A DNA stretch of 64,000 nt, taken from Neolecta irregularis DAH-3. Taxonomy: Eukaryota; Ascomycota; Neolectomycetes; Neolectales; Neolectaceae. A program made the translations under genes and the position numbers. The DNA is taken from contig LXFE01000976.1 of assembly GCA_001929475.1 (NCBI GenBank), positions 1 to 64,000 of the forward strand, read 5' to 3'. This document shows positions 24,560-35,560 of the stretch, one piece after another. The notes beneath the pieces were generated by a model. The model searched no databases. It was not told where the DNA came from and worked only from the letters and a program-made list of their open reading frames with translations. The stretch's first letter is position 1, and the number at the start of each line of letters is the position of its first letter.

Positions 24560-25091
24560 ATGCACATTTGCACTGCCCAAAACTCGTCTCCGCCTCCGAA
24601 AGACCGGACTCGGCTTCTGAGTCCAGCATCCTCAAAATCCCAGCCGTCTTTACGCAAAAGGCGTAGGACCACTAGCCAGGAACTCACTATACTCGAAGAT
24701 GAATACAGCAAGAATCCACGCCCAGGAAAGCTCGACAGAGAAAGAATTTGCAAGTCTTTAAACTGGGAAAGCAAAACTCTCCAGGTCTGTTTTTCATAAG
24801 TGGGGATCGTCTGATCCATAGATCTGGTTCCAGAACAGGCGACAATCACAGAGGAAAAAACACACCCCTAATCTTCCTTCGCGATCTGTCTTTACAAACT
24901 TGGCTTTCAGTAATATCACACTCCGACTGTCCACAAGCATTGGTGGAAAGGCCGAGGTCACGATTGACAGCACACCTGGCAAGCGTAAACGGATAGATGG
25001 AAAAGAAAATATTCCTTTATCAGCATTGTTAGAAGAAGATGAAGAAGCTGCAGTCCTAAGTCTAATCGGACTGAAAGCTGCTGCCTGGTGA
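24560..25091 (+). CDS. Homeodomain transcription factor, YOX1/YHP1-like
   Basis: ATG 24560; one 37-nt intron (24785-24821) inside the recognition helix; 164 codons plus stop. The homeodomain begins KRRRTTSQELTILEDEYSKN and ends TLQIWFQNRRQSQRKKH, with the invariant Trp, Phe, Asn and Arg of helix 3. It resembles the fungal Yox1/Yhp1 group of repressors of early cell-cycle genes. The C-terminal half contains KRKRIDGKENIPLSALLEE, an NLS-like and acidic tail. Shorter than yeast Yox1, so orthology is tentative while the domain is secure. Confidence 0.85.
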
Positions 25092-25185
25092 TTGATCTTT
25101 GGGGTACTTGTTTATGTATTTCCGGGGCATCATAGATAGAAATTAGTATTAATATTGGGGGCTATCGATGAAAGAGGTATATAAA

Positions 25186-25506
25186 TCAATCTTGTTTTGT
25201 GATCTTGAAACCGATTAATGAGAACTCTTGCATAGTTGAAATTATAAGCGCGGTATTCTCGAGGAAAGAATTAATACATAGCCTCAACATCCGTACATCA
25301 ATGCATTCAAAATCTGCAATCAGATTATTTTGTGACGATTTCAAGGTGCGCTTGACAAGCTCCGGCTTGAGTTCTTGGTCTGGCGACAATATCTGAACTG
25401 CAAACCCCGCAAGCTCTTCGGTTGGAAATGGGATAGATATAGCTCTGTGAATTAGTCCTTTCTTTGAATGTAGCGTTTCACACGTCTTGATTGGTAATGG
25501 AATCAT
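25186..25506 (-). CDS. PCC1: EKC/KEOPS complex subunit Pcc1
   Basis: A single-exon 106-residue protein read leftwards from the ATG at 25506. The core ISIPFPTEELAGFAVQILSP, DQELKPELVKRT and CIDVRMLRLCINSFLENTAL matches Pcc1/LAGE3, the dimerising subunit of KEOPS, which makes the t6A37 modification of tRNA. There is a roughly 20-residue N-terminal extension. Its start is 55 bp from that of NHP2 on the other strand, so the two share a very small promoter region. Confidence 0.88.
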   Translation of the reverse strand: MIPLPIKTCETLHSKKGLIHRAISIPFPTEELAGFAVQILSPDQELKPELVKRTLKSSQNNLIADFECIDVRMLRLCINSFLENTALIISTMQEFSLIGFKITKQD

Positions 25507-25561
25507 GGTGGAGAGGCCACGCGCTCAAAGTTTCAGGAAATTTTCCACCTCATTTTTTAAC

Positions 25562-26199
25562 ATGGGAAAAGAACGCAAGGAAAAGAAAGACAAAAAGTCT
25601 GGAAAATCTGAATCCCACGAGGATGATGAAGGTCAAATTACCGTTGTGGAAACTACTCCGGCAAAGAAATCAAGGAAATCTGATGTCGTTGACGAAATCG
25701 ACCTCTATGATGAAAAACTGGAGTTCATTTCCCCGATAGCTAAACCTCTGGCTCAAAAGAAATTGAATAAAAAGCTTCTGAAGTGTGTAAGGAAAGGTTT
25801 TAGATGACGAGTATATCCTTACTGAATGTCCAGCTACCAAGACGAAGGCTGTTAAAAGGGGAGTTAAAGAAGTCGTCAAAGCTTTACGAAAAAACGAAGT
25901 TGGACTTGTTATTCTTGCTGGAGATATCTCGCCCATTGACGTTATCTCGCATATTCCCGTATTATGCGAAGATCACAATAGTATTGATCTCTTTTCTTGG
26001 AGCTTTCTAACTCACTTCAGTTCCCTATATATTCACACCAAGCAAAGAAGAACTTGGTTCCGCTGGTCAAACTAAACGCCCCACAAGTGTCGTCATGATC
26101 GTCAAGAAGAGCAAGAAGGGTGAAAATGAAGGAGACTGGACTGAATCTTATGAAGAACTCCGTAAAGAGGTTTTGAAAGCCGATGAATGCATGACGTGA
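25562..26199 (+). CDS. NHP2: H/ACA snoRNP protein Nhp2 (L7Ae family)
   Basis: Core subunit of box H/ACA particles that guide rRNA pseudouridylation. ATG 25562 (MGKERKEKKDKK). Introns of 49 nt (from 25778, gtgtaag) and 40 nt leave 182 codons plus stop. The RNA-binding L7Ae fold shows as LAQKKLNKKLLKSTKTKAVK, RGVKEVVKALRKNEVGLVIL, AGDISPIDVISHIPVLCEDH and IPYIFTPSKEELGSAGQTKR. The acidic/lysine-rich N-terminus is longer than usual by about 50 residues. Confidence 0.92.
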
Positions 26200-26299
26200 A
26201 CTCTTTTATGGCAATTTAATTGTTGATGTTAAATATTATTATAGAAGACCATTGATTAGAGAACACTTATAACTTAAATCTGCAAAAGAAATGAGACTT

Positions 26300-27250
26300 T
26301 CACATATTCCTCTCATGATAGACGACAAGATGTTGGCATAAACATTTTGTCGCTCCATCCTCCGGGTAGAACCCTTGACATTTACAATCATTCCCATCTG
26401 CGTCTGTATCTTTACATTTTCCGGTATGCTGAGTTGACGTTGAGAATGGTTCAGTCTGTGTACCAACCACTTTTACTTGGATTTTTGAGCGACCGAGCGA
26501 ACTCCCTCGACGAAGAGGTAGGGGAACGACCCCAAGTGCCGTTGGGGAGACAGGCTCCCATTGCGTGTTTGGAACTGGAACTGGAACTACATGACGCATC
26601 GGTGGTGTTTTGCTGAAAAATGGGTGTTCGGCAACATGAGATCCTCCCGAGGCGCTTTGTTTTTGTTTCTTTTCAGCTCGTTTTGGTTCGTAAAACAACA
26701 CCGGCAAGGAATGTCTTCCCTGTGGTGATAAAGTGTTCCTTCGATGTTGAGGAGGTGGTGCCAGAGATGCACCAGGCGGCAGGATAGGCGTCCAACCAGA
26801 ATTTGCAATAGGTTCTGTCCGAACTCTTGCAAGTGGTTTGATAGGACGATCATGTTGAGTCGGCAGGCCTTGAATTCGTGGAAGTTGAACTCTTTCTGCA
26901 AAATATGGAGCTCCTAATTCGCCCTTCTTCGGATCAGATTCTAGTGTTCTCTTTAAAAAATTTTGAGAAGCTCTTTCTTGTTCTGGGTCTTTGGTATTCG
27001 ATGCTGTTGTCTGGGACTTTGCTACTGATGTGTTTTTCATCTTCATACTTGTTTTGCAATCTTCTGACGGACTTTGGGTTCCAGCCCTGATCTCTGAGAA
27101 TGCTTGACGGTGATGTGGTTGTCTGATCTCCCACTTTCCGCTGATTTCTTGAGGTTTTTTTTCTGAATCTGAAACAGCGCCTAGCTGGTAGTTTGCTACT
27201 TGAAAAGATGTCTGCTGAAGCTCCTTGGGGCTACTTTGTGCTGTCTTCAT
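26300..27250 (-). CDS. Protein with C-terminal Cys/His-rich motif (family member A), function unknown
   Basis: A long minus-strand frame ends at 26300; the first in-frame ATG is 27250, giving about 316 residues. Most is disordered, Pro/Ser/Gln-rich, with runs such as GWTPILPPGASLAPPPQ and VVPVPVPNTQWEPVSPT. The last 40 residues hold C-x9-C-x-C-x11-C-x-C-x-H-x4-H, preceded by QVKVVGTQTEPF. The same motif ends the gene at 29813. Upstream (27340-27697, same strand) further coding-like exons exist: MASYPATRRKRYMTANEIFP, a SCETCGG segment and INEAAVDSFGVLLQLTFS. I could not join them to this frame in phase, so they may be the 5' part of this gene or a separate gene. Not recognised as any named family. 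Confidence 0.55.
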   Translation of the reverse strand: MKTAQSSPKELQQTSFQVANYQLGAVSDSEKKPQEISGKWEIRQPHHRQAFSEIRAGTQSPSEDCKTSMKMKNTSVAKSQTTASNTKDPEQERASQNFLKRTLESDPKKGELGAPYFAERVQLPRIQGLPTQHDRPIKPLARVRTEPIANSGWTPILPPGASLAPPPQHRRNTLSPQGRHSLPVLFYEPKRAEKKQKQSASGGSHVAEHPFFSKTPPMRHVVPVPVPNTQWEPVSPTALGVVPLPLRRGSSLGRSKIQVKVVGTQTEPFSTSTQHTGKCKDTDADGNDCKCQGFYPEDGATKCLCQHLVVYHERNM

Positions 27251-27722
27251 CTGCGGGAGTTGGATTCTTTTCGGGTCTTCGACATCTCTTTCTTCCGCCT
27301 GTATTCGGTGGATTTTATCGGTCAGAAGATGTGGCACTTGACTTGTTAACAGTCATAGACATAAAGAATACCTTCTGCAACGGCCAAACTAGACTCTGCG
27401 ATCATGGAAATGTCCTGCCTGAAGGTTGAAAAAGTTAATTGTAATAATACGCCGAATGAATCTACAGCGGCTTCATTAATGTCTTTGGAAGCGGTCTGTC
27501 GACATCCCAATGCGGCAAATGTCTCGCCATAGTCCTTATTATATTGGGAACACCACCACATGTCTCACATGATGTGTGGTTTTGTCGCCTTTTGCGACCG
27601 ATTTTTGTCTCGCGGATGGCGACGGATCGAGAGAACAGGTCTCTAAAAGGAAATATCTCGTTGGCAGTCATATATCGTTTTCTGCGGGTGGCTGGATACG
27701 AAGCCATGACAGGTGTTATCAA

Positions 27723-29812
27723 GTTCTCTTGGGACTATGCTTTAAAAACCAGATCTTGATAATGATACATTTAGTAAATTGGAGGGAGTTCTAGGCGCTT
27801 GTGTCTTACATGGATCACCCGAAACATTCGCTTTTCGCCTAGGTCCAAGCAAGATGGTCAAATTTCAACATCTTTGAGGTACAAAGAATACTTGCAATAC
27901 GTCCTTATCATTAATTTTTGGCAGTCGTATGGGGAGCGTCATTTAACGCACATTGAGGGAACCTTTTACATAATATAACAATCGAACCTAACAAGCCAAG
28001 TCATTTGAGTCTTGCTTATGTGTTGAGTCTCATTGACACAAAGAATCACAAGCAAGACTTATATTGATCTGCAATTCTCCCACCGTCTGAGACAACACCA
28101 AAAAGCTTTCAAATTTATGAGACATTTTATAATAATAATTGTATTCGGTATAATGCTCTTGATTATATTGTGTGGGTACTTGGTGTCCGGACTTCGTACT
28201 CGAGTGAGACTTTGGTATGTTTAATGCTTACAACGTGGTTCCTCTAAATACAGGTAACTACGTATATATTCAATATCCTCGGTTACAAGTCTAATCTGCT
28301 ATCCGGATTTAGGCTTACTTATATAATACTTTTCTGAGGCGCACTCCTACAACACCTAACGGCTTCAGCTTTCCCGGATTGAGAAAAATCGGCCTGCGAG
28401 TACTTCTAGTAGGCCTACTCACTCCTCTTGCGGTTGTTTCTCGTGTTGGTGTCTTTGTCATCATGGCATCCCTTGTCTGGGAGGTCAGGTTTGCTCGTCG
28501 ACGGTGATGGTGATGGTGATGGTGGGGATCAGAATCCCCGCATACACATATTGTGTGGTGGCGGAAGGCCAGAATTACCGACGTCAACAAAAGCACCGAT
28601 TTGATTTGCAAAAAATTGTAATTTGAGTCTCCAAAAGCGAAGATAATTTCATCTCAGAAATCTCTGACGCGGACTCAATTTGTGAAGATATACCCAAAGG
28701 GTATATCTTACCAATACAGTAAGGTGGCTTGACGGGAAGTATATAAAGGCGGAAGTTAGATATTCCTAGCCAAGTATACTTAGGCTAGTTATAACACTTG
28801 GTCTTATCTTCTAAGCGCATAGCTTACACAATTCCGTTGCTAGACATGCAAGAAACAAGTCTATAAAGCTACAGACTATGTCCTCAAACTACACATTATG
28901 TTTCTCAGGACTCATATTTTAGTTCGTTACATAATAGATTAGTCTTCGAATCACTAGATCCTTCGCCTTAAGCTCTGCGGATCCTTTTTTTTGAAAACCG
29001 AGTCTTAAATTGAATTGGATTCAAGGGGCGACCTTTCGGTTTATTTCTTCCGTGGGCCGTCAGAATTCGTTTACAGGCTGCGAGAAAATCGGATCAGAGG
29101 ATGGTTTGATGGTTATCGGGCCTACATGACACGATATATGCACCAAGAGGCATTCCATATCAAGGATGTTGGCTTCTACTTATGAGTCTTTGGCGGTATG
29201 CATTGTGTGTTCTATTGAGCTTGGTGTATATATAAAACTTTTGTTATAAAATAATTCGTATGAAGTGGCATAGAGGATGCTCCTATTGTCGTTACACAAA
29301 GCCTTGTGCACACACAAATCATATGAACTAGTTATGGTATTATGAGGTTGCGTATCTGTCAATGTAGGAAACCTATCGAAACATGTGCAATATTACTTGC
29401 CATCGGACTATATTATATTTTTCTTAGCATCAAATAGCGTTTTTCACGTCCCTTTATACATAGGAAGCAATAGGTAGGCATTGGCTGTGAGAAGTAATAA
29501 TAACCTGAGGTATTATCCTTTCCAGAAACCGATATATTAAGTTGATCAGTCATTTACTCACGTCACATCTACGCGTGTTCTCGGGCAACTATGCAGAAGA
29601 TATAATGAGAATAGAAAGACATTAGAATCTGTGGAGAACGACCAGGAGACGTTGGTACTTTTATACCTCATGACAAATAATTCACCCTAACTCCACGACG
29701 CCCGTTTCAACTTTATACAGCCTTTTTGATATCTCTTTCTATCGGTAGAGAATCCAGAGGAAGACACAAACCGAACAGGTAAATCTATCATGAACTTGTC
29801 CGAGTAGATGAT
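27723..29812. other. Gene-poor region with repeat debris
   Basis: About 2 kb without a convincing gene. It contains a GAT/GGT microsatellite on the plus strand (about 28503-28525, GGTGATGGTGATGGTGATGG), a segment at 28252-28365 similar to 21274-21380, and the palindrome-bearing repeat at 28766. A minus-strand 98-codon frame over the microsatellite has a leader-like start but no ATG and a His run caused by the repeat. Confidence 0.5.
28766..28828. repeat. Dispersed repeat with 23-bp palindrome, copy 2 (LTR-end-like)
   Basis: 28766-28788 reads CTAGCCAAGTATACTTAGGC plus TAG, a palindrome with one mismatched pair. It is followed by TTATCTTCTAAGCGCATAGC plus TTACAC, which parallels the 3' part of the copy at 19181-19253. 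Short conserved ends like these resemble solo LTR remnants, but no target duplication was found. Confidence 0.55.
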
Positions 29813-31062
29813 CTATAACTGACCATCCGAACGAGCATGAAACACAAACCAATGACCACAAAGACATCTTTTATCTGATGAGGACTGAGGATAAAATATC
29901 TGACACCCACAGTCTCTTCCGTCCGAGGGATGACGGTCGAAACATTTCCCTCGGTCGTTCAAATATGAAGACGGTGTTCCCGGACATTCAGGTGATGGTT
30001 CTGGATCGGGAGCAGACGTGGTCTGTATGGAAACTTCCGACACAAGACATGTATTTTGGGTATACTTGTCTGCAAAAGTAAGAGGGCCAACTTGAATTCC
30101 GACATTTTCGAATAATTTCAAATGTATGGGAGATGGAGGAAGATCTTTAACTTCGAGCCTATCATCTTGATTACTAGTAGCACTAGTGGTATCACCAGAA
30201 TCATTACTGCTTGATCCTGGTCTCGACGAAGGAGAGCTGTGGGAATCTTGCTGAATGATCCTGACTGCGGAAGGAGGATCATCCATTTCGTTGAGAAGAA
30301 TTTCAATTTCCTGACGATTCGACATCGGAGGGGAGTTTGGTGCGGAGAGTTTAGTTCGGCCGTCTATATCTAACATATTGGTGCTCTCCTCGTGCGATGA
30401 ACTTGCTGGACTCGAATGATGTAAACTTGATCCAAGAAGAGGTGTTTCTGTTTTGAAAGGTGAACTCGATCCTCCAAATCTTTGACGTTTCTCTTCAATT
30501 TTGTCAATTGTTCCAGAGTTTAGTGATTCATCGTCCTGTCGTTTGCGTTTCAGGCCGTCTGTAGCTACGGCAGTGTAGCTAAAGAGATCTTGTGTGAACT
30601 CATCTTCCTTCCATTCCATTCGTGCGGGATCGGATCCATGAGGCTCTAAGGACTCTGTTTGCCAATCTTCAAAATCGATAGTATCTGATTCTGGTTCTGG
30701 ATCATGTTCGGGCTCGGGATCAGGGTCAGTATTAAAACGCCTAGTCTCCATCTTAGACCCTACAATAGTAAAATTTTGCTTGGGTGGACAAGATCAGTAC
30801 TTCTTTGTGCGTCTGTTGTTTTCCCCGATTCACTAACTTCATCGGGTTCCTCAGTTGAAGTCCTTCCTGTACACTTTCTCCTCATTCGCGTACAGTTATT
30901 ACACGCAGCATATGTTTCGTATTTCACACAAGAAAGATTGCGTTCTTTGCACCGTGTGCAGGGAATTTTCTGCTCCTCTCCATTTGCCTCAATTGTCAAA
31001 GCTCTATTTTCGTGGCGTCCCAGGTCCTTTGCGTGGGATAGGGGAGTATTTGTCCGAATCAT
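29813..31062 (-). CDS. Zn2Cys6 zinc-cluster protein with C-terminal Cys/His-rich motif (family member B)
   Basis: ATG 31062; one 41-nt intron just before the codons KMETRRF (30751); 402 codons plus stop. Exon 1 carries PCTRCKERNLSC followed by eight residues and CNNCTRMRRKC, a perfect C-x2-C-x6-C-x8-C-x2-C-x6-C binuclear zinc cluster, a DNA-binding fold almost confined to fungi. The middle is acidic and Ser-rich (DPDPEPEHDPEPESDTIDFE) and could activate transcription. The C-terminus has C-x10-C-x-C-x12-C-x-C-x-H-x4-H, shared with the gene at 26300. Probably a transcription regulator; targets unknown. Confidence 0.72.
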
Positions 31063-31416
31063 TAAAATGTTTTTTTGGTGGTGTGAAAATGAAGTTTGGT
31101 GGTTCAAATTATAGAGATTTAGGGGGAAACCAAGATTAGATGAAATCCCTGGCGTTGCAGATTTCTTCGCTTGCCAAAATCAAACATACTGGGGGCTGCG
31201 TCCTGGCAATCTGTTTCAAGTATTATAGATGTTCTACAGGCTTGAAGAAAACCTATAGGCTTAAAAAATATTTTACATCTCTTAGCAGTGGATGCCCGCT
31301 ATTTACCCGAGCCAATTAATTTTGCTAGTATGCCGTCTGCAGATGCTAGATATATGATTTATGCATAATGGGTGTTCTAAGGAAGGCTCTGGCACTTGGG
31401 AACACTAGCTCGGTGC

Positions 31417-31698
31417 TTAGGCGGTTTTCCTGCCTCGGCCTCTTGCCCGTGTATGAGGTTTTATAACTTTACAGTTTCCGGTTCTCCGGGCCCTTTTTGC
31501 TGGTGGAATTTCGACCTGAGCGCTCTCTTCGTCGGAAGCTCGGGCAGATTGCAACCGTTCGCGCAAATAAGTGTCAACATCGAATTGATCAATGTCTTTC
31601 TTTAGTTTCTGTATAGTCGCTGTAGCTCCATAGAACTCGCTGTCAGAAGACTGTAATTCAAGCCCTGCTTGTTCCGCACATGATGGCTCGGCAGCCAT
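31417..31698 (-). CDS. Small basic-tailed protein, unidentified
   Basis: From the ATG at 31698 there are 93 codons. A helical acidic/basic section (YGATATIQKLKKDIDQFDVD, TYLRERLQSARASDEES) is followed by nuclear-localisation-like PPAKRARRTG and an RG-rich end (RARGRGRKTA). The open frame extends about 19 codons upstream without another ATG, so an earlier exon is possible. Composition looks coding and nuclear, but I do not recognise a family. Confidence 0.4.
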   Translation of the reverse strand: MAAEPSCAEQAGLELQSSDSEFYGATATIQKLKKDIDQFDVDTYLRERLQSARASDEESAQVEIPPAKRARRTGNCKVIKPHTRARGRGRKTA

Positions 31699-31755
31699 TT
31701 GCGAGAGTGGGATAGAAACCGGCTTGGGCGAATTGGTGCTTGAATTTAGCGCCAA

Positions 31756-33199
31756 GGTTCAGCAAAGGTGGAATTACAGAAACAATTCTATTTTGGTAGG
31801 GATCGATCCGTTTTAACGTACAAGTGGTAACTGAACGGATATTACAGAGTAGACTGGCGGCGGCAACCTGACTTCGTTCTTGTTAGTGCTAGCATAATAT
31901 TAAACCGATCCGCCTAAGCTGCAACAACACCCCGCTATCAATCCTTGCACCCAACCTTAACTTGGGCAAATTGATCACGCCAATGATTATTCTTTTCTAC
32001 GCTGTAATTTCAACAGAAGGATTCTGACAGTATTTCTCTCCAGTGCGACCCTGTAAACACATTTTTACCACCGGAATTGAGCTAACCCTATGGATGGACA
32101 GGCAAGGGTTAGCAAGGAATCTTACAGACTTGTATATAGAGGACAATACCAGCTCACCTTTACAGTGGCAGGTCCCAGGCTCAGTACAGTTTGGTTCATA
32201 ATTGCCTATCGTCGCACGAGACCCTAGTGTCAGGATGCCTCGACGGTATCCGTTTACAAGCCCCTTGCCGATGCAAACGACCTAATCATTCTCAACAACT
32301 TGTGACTTCTAGCGGAAATTTTATAGCTCGGAACCCTCTATAGGTGGCTTCGGCCGTTTATTTTACGTATCTCGGGTGACTCATTCAATTTTTGGGGCTC
32401 AAATACTTGGGACAATTGTTTCCCACCGTATGTTTCAACGAAACATAATTTGATGATTTACGAAAAACTAATTAATTTAAAAATTGTTTATTCACCTACA
32501 AACTGCTGTATTTGCGATATAAATCGGAGCGAAATGCTTGTTGCAAAAATATTGTAGCCGAAGGAATGGCGTCAATTACCCAGAGTCGGCTAAAAGCTTG
32601 ATCCAGAGTTACACAGTTTGTTGCGATGGCGAAAGACTCAAAAGTTGATTTGATAGCACGCGTTCTATATTTACAGATCTTCGCCTATTGTTATTATTTT
32701 GGGGAAACACGTCTATCTGATGGTGGTCTTCTTTTTTTGTGTTCACCTCTTTCTCCCATTCCTATTGCAAAATATCAACTCTAGATTTGACTCTAGATAT
32801 CCCTACGTTTATTTTTAAACTTTTAGAGTGACGAGTTTCTATCCTGAGCAGTTACGATCATTAATGGAATATTTGAATGACGTATGTGGAGTCGCTCTGA
32901 TAGGTAATTCGCCTAGAAGAGTCCCCGAAAATAAACTCGGGGCAGTGTAGAGGTCTATAAGAGGTAGTGATAGGTGTTATATATCATTAAATCATATCGA
33001 TGGATAGAGAGTCATATACATAAACCCTCATTACCTATGTAACCCCCAAATACGAGCGTAAAAGAAATCTTCCCAATGCCATATAGAAAAGAACAGACCC
33101 AAAGTGTATCAATGCATAATTGGAAAAAAGTCTGGAGCCCTGCAGAATCTTGAAAGAGGAAAGGATGCTAAGCGCGTTTGAAAGCGTCGTGAAGCGTTT
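31756..33199. other. Intergenic, nothing identifiable
   Basis: 1.4 kb of mixed composition with no long frame, no tandem repeat and no tRNA-like B box on either strand. Confidence 0.5.
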
Positions 33200-33475
33200 C
33201 TACTCCTTTATCGTCTCCAACTGAAAGTATCGCAGCAACGTCGAAAACCTCCCGCTGCCGCGTTTATTTCGAACCGGCGCAGGGCTTGCAAGCATCACCT
33301 CCTCTAGGTCGGCATGAGTTTCGAACGGACTCTCGTCGATTGTGCTAAGGCTACTTCGTTCGGACGACAGGGAGCTCAGAGAGCTGGAGCTACGCGTTCT
33401 GTGATGAGTCGTAAACGAAGGATATCCTTCATCTAGGACAGAGGATGACCTTGATTTCGGTGGTAATGGAGACAT
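33200..33475 (-). CDS. Small Ser-rich protein, unidentified
   Basis: From the ATG at 33475 there are 91 codons: MSPLPPKSRSSSVLDEGYPS, then RSSSSLSSLSSERSSLSTID, ending RFSTLLRYFQLETIKE. The Ser-rich centre with basic residues suggests a phosphorylated disordered protein. No family is recognised, and a chance frame cannot be excluded. Confidence 0.4.
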   Translation of the reverse strand: MSPLPPKSRSSSVLDEGYPSFTTHHRTRSSSSLSSLSSERSSLSTIDESPFETHADLEEVMLASPAPVRNKRGSGRFSTLLRYFQLETIKE

Positions 33476-34175
33476 GATGATTACCTCGATGTGCTTGGTG
33501 GGGTCTGGAAGCAGCAAGAGTCCTTTTGGTGTCTTATTTAAATAAACGACGCCACCATGACTCGAACATGTTTTATTTATTTTAGTTGTACTCAGAATCT
33601 GGATCCCTCAATTTAAGGAGAGCAAGCCACAACACACGTTCTTGCTATTTTTCGGGGCTTTTCATGCTCTTAATTGCCTTGTCATCAAAATTTCCCGGTT
33701 GCTGATATTTGTCATACTCTCTAGTGCCATTCATATACAAGGTTTTCTTAGGCCCGCACTAGATTTCTTGATAGTATGCGATTGTTATCCCACCATTCTG
33801 CCATTTGGATGTTCACAGTCCGGGATAGACCAGCGCTCTTTCTCTTGAAAAGTGTGGCACAACTCCCGATTTTCCCGCATTTGTAACGAGTCTAATACGA
33901 CTCTTGCATTTGAATACTGAGATATAGTGGATAAGTAATGTCTTTTTACTACAGTGTAGTTGATCGTCCCTCCATTGACCTTGCGGCCTGTTAGCTTTCC
34001 ACTTGCGTTTCAATCCCGAAACACCTGTTTAATTGCGGGAAACTTGTGACAGTTACAGCTTCTATCGACTTGATAAGCCATTATTCAGCCTGTTGTTTCA
34101 TCGACCGGTTTTCCAAAAGCTTGAAAAACATGTTATGGAAATAGGGTTTCAAGCCAAAATCTGTCATGGTTTCCG

Positions 34176-34317
34176 AAGGTCGAGATTCTTCCCCCATGCT
34201 AGCTTGAATACCTATTTCATATGAGAAATCATAGATAACATTTCAAAAGGTCGAGATTCTTCCCCCATGCTAGCTTGAATACCTATTTCATATGAGAAAT
34301 CATAGATAACATGTCAA
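34176..34317. repeat. 71-bp tandem duplication
   Basis: Two head-to-tail copies (34176-34246, 34247-34317) starting AAGGTCGAGATTCTTCCCCC, differing at only one or two bases, so the duplication is recent. It lies within 33476-35560, a 2-kb region with no convincing gene; 34540-34860 is CT-rich. Confidence 0.95.
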
Positions 34318-35560
34318 ACAAGTACACCGCAGTTAACCTGTTACAAAGAAAAACAAAAAGAAATGCAAGTTTGTTTTCAGCTGAGCAGGGTCAGGTGCTA
34401 TTTATGAGAAATATCCGATGAAAGGAAACCTGAGTAATGAGCATGTGGTACAGACACATTTTTCACACAATATGATAACCAAACGTCCCCCCAACTTACA
34501 GCAATATTAACTCACTACCATACTTAATACAATCCTTTACATTCCCCCCTTTTTCTCCTCTCTCTCACAGCCTAAAACACAAATACCCTGCCCTCCCCTT
34601 TTCCCAAGGTCGTACTCTCGAACCTTTCTTGCAATCAACTACAACATTCGCCCCTTTTTCCTCCCCGCAACAGCCATCATTTGGAAAACCCTCTCTACCA
34701 TAAAACCGATGGAATTACCTAATCCCCGGCCTGAGTCTCTTTGACAGTATGGCAAGCAATAAGCATCTAACGGTCATTTTCTTTCTTTCTCTCTTTTTTC
34801 TCGTCACTAATATTTTCCATATACCTTGGTCTTTCCTCATCTACTTTTCTCGCCCCCCTGCTGGATAGGAGAGCACTGGGGCTATAAATACGGCCTTGGA
34901 GCCAGTCTTTTTGGATAGTCAAATCAAATCTTTAATGCATTCAGAATCTCTCTCTACAAACTCTCCCCGCCTAACCTCGGCCTCGAGGAAACCAAAATGA
35001 CGCTTCTCCTCGAACAAATCGAATTTACAAGTGAGAAAAAAGCCAAATCTCAGCCAACCTACCCAAAATTGCAGCTTTCGTGTTTCATGCAAACTCAATT
35101 CTAAAGCAAAATACACTAAACTGGTGCGGCATTGAGTCACAATTTGGGATATATATAATCATCCGGATGATTCAAAAGCTCAGCCAACAGCAGGACCTCG
35201 ACCTATGTAACGTAATATTACACGGTTTTTATGTAACGGAATCAAGCCTTGCTCATTAAAAACTTGGGTACTGTCACGTTATGAACGTCTCACGTTGTAC
35301 AACTTGTAAATAGATAGTGAGAAGGCTAGGTACCTATAAATAAAGGTCAATCTCCCACCTAGAAAGATACCTCATCAGGTCTCGACACAAGAGGTTTACG
35401 TCATGTTCTGAGTAGGGAGAAAGGATGCTACCAAATAATTTCAGCCAACAAACGTGGTCTTTTCAAAGTAGAAAACATTCAACAGAGGAAAATAACCCAA
35501 AGACTAACAGTTCCATTGATAAGAAAACTCCTGAGATATCCGCAAGTGGTCGGTCTACAT

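Noticed and set aside
28315-28611. Minus-strand frame with a leader-like start and a His run
   Set aside because: No ATG, and the His run is a translated GAT/GGT microsatellite in a repeat-rich segment.
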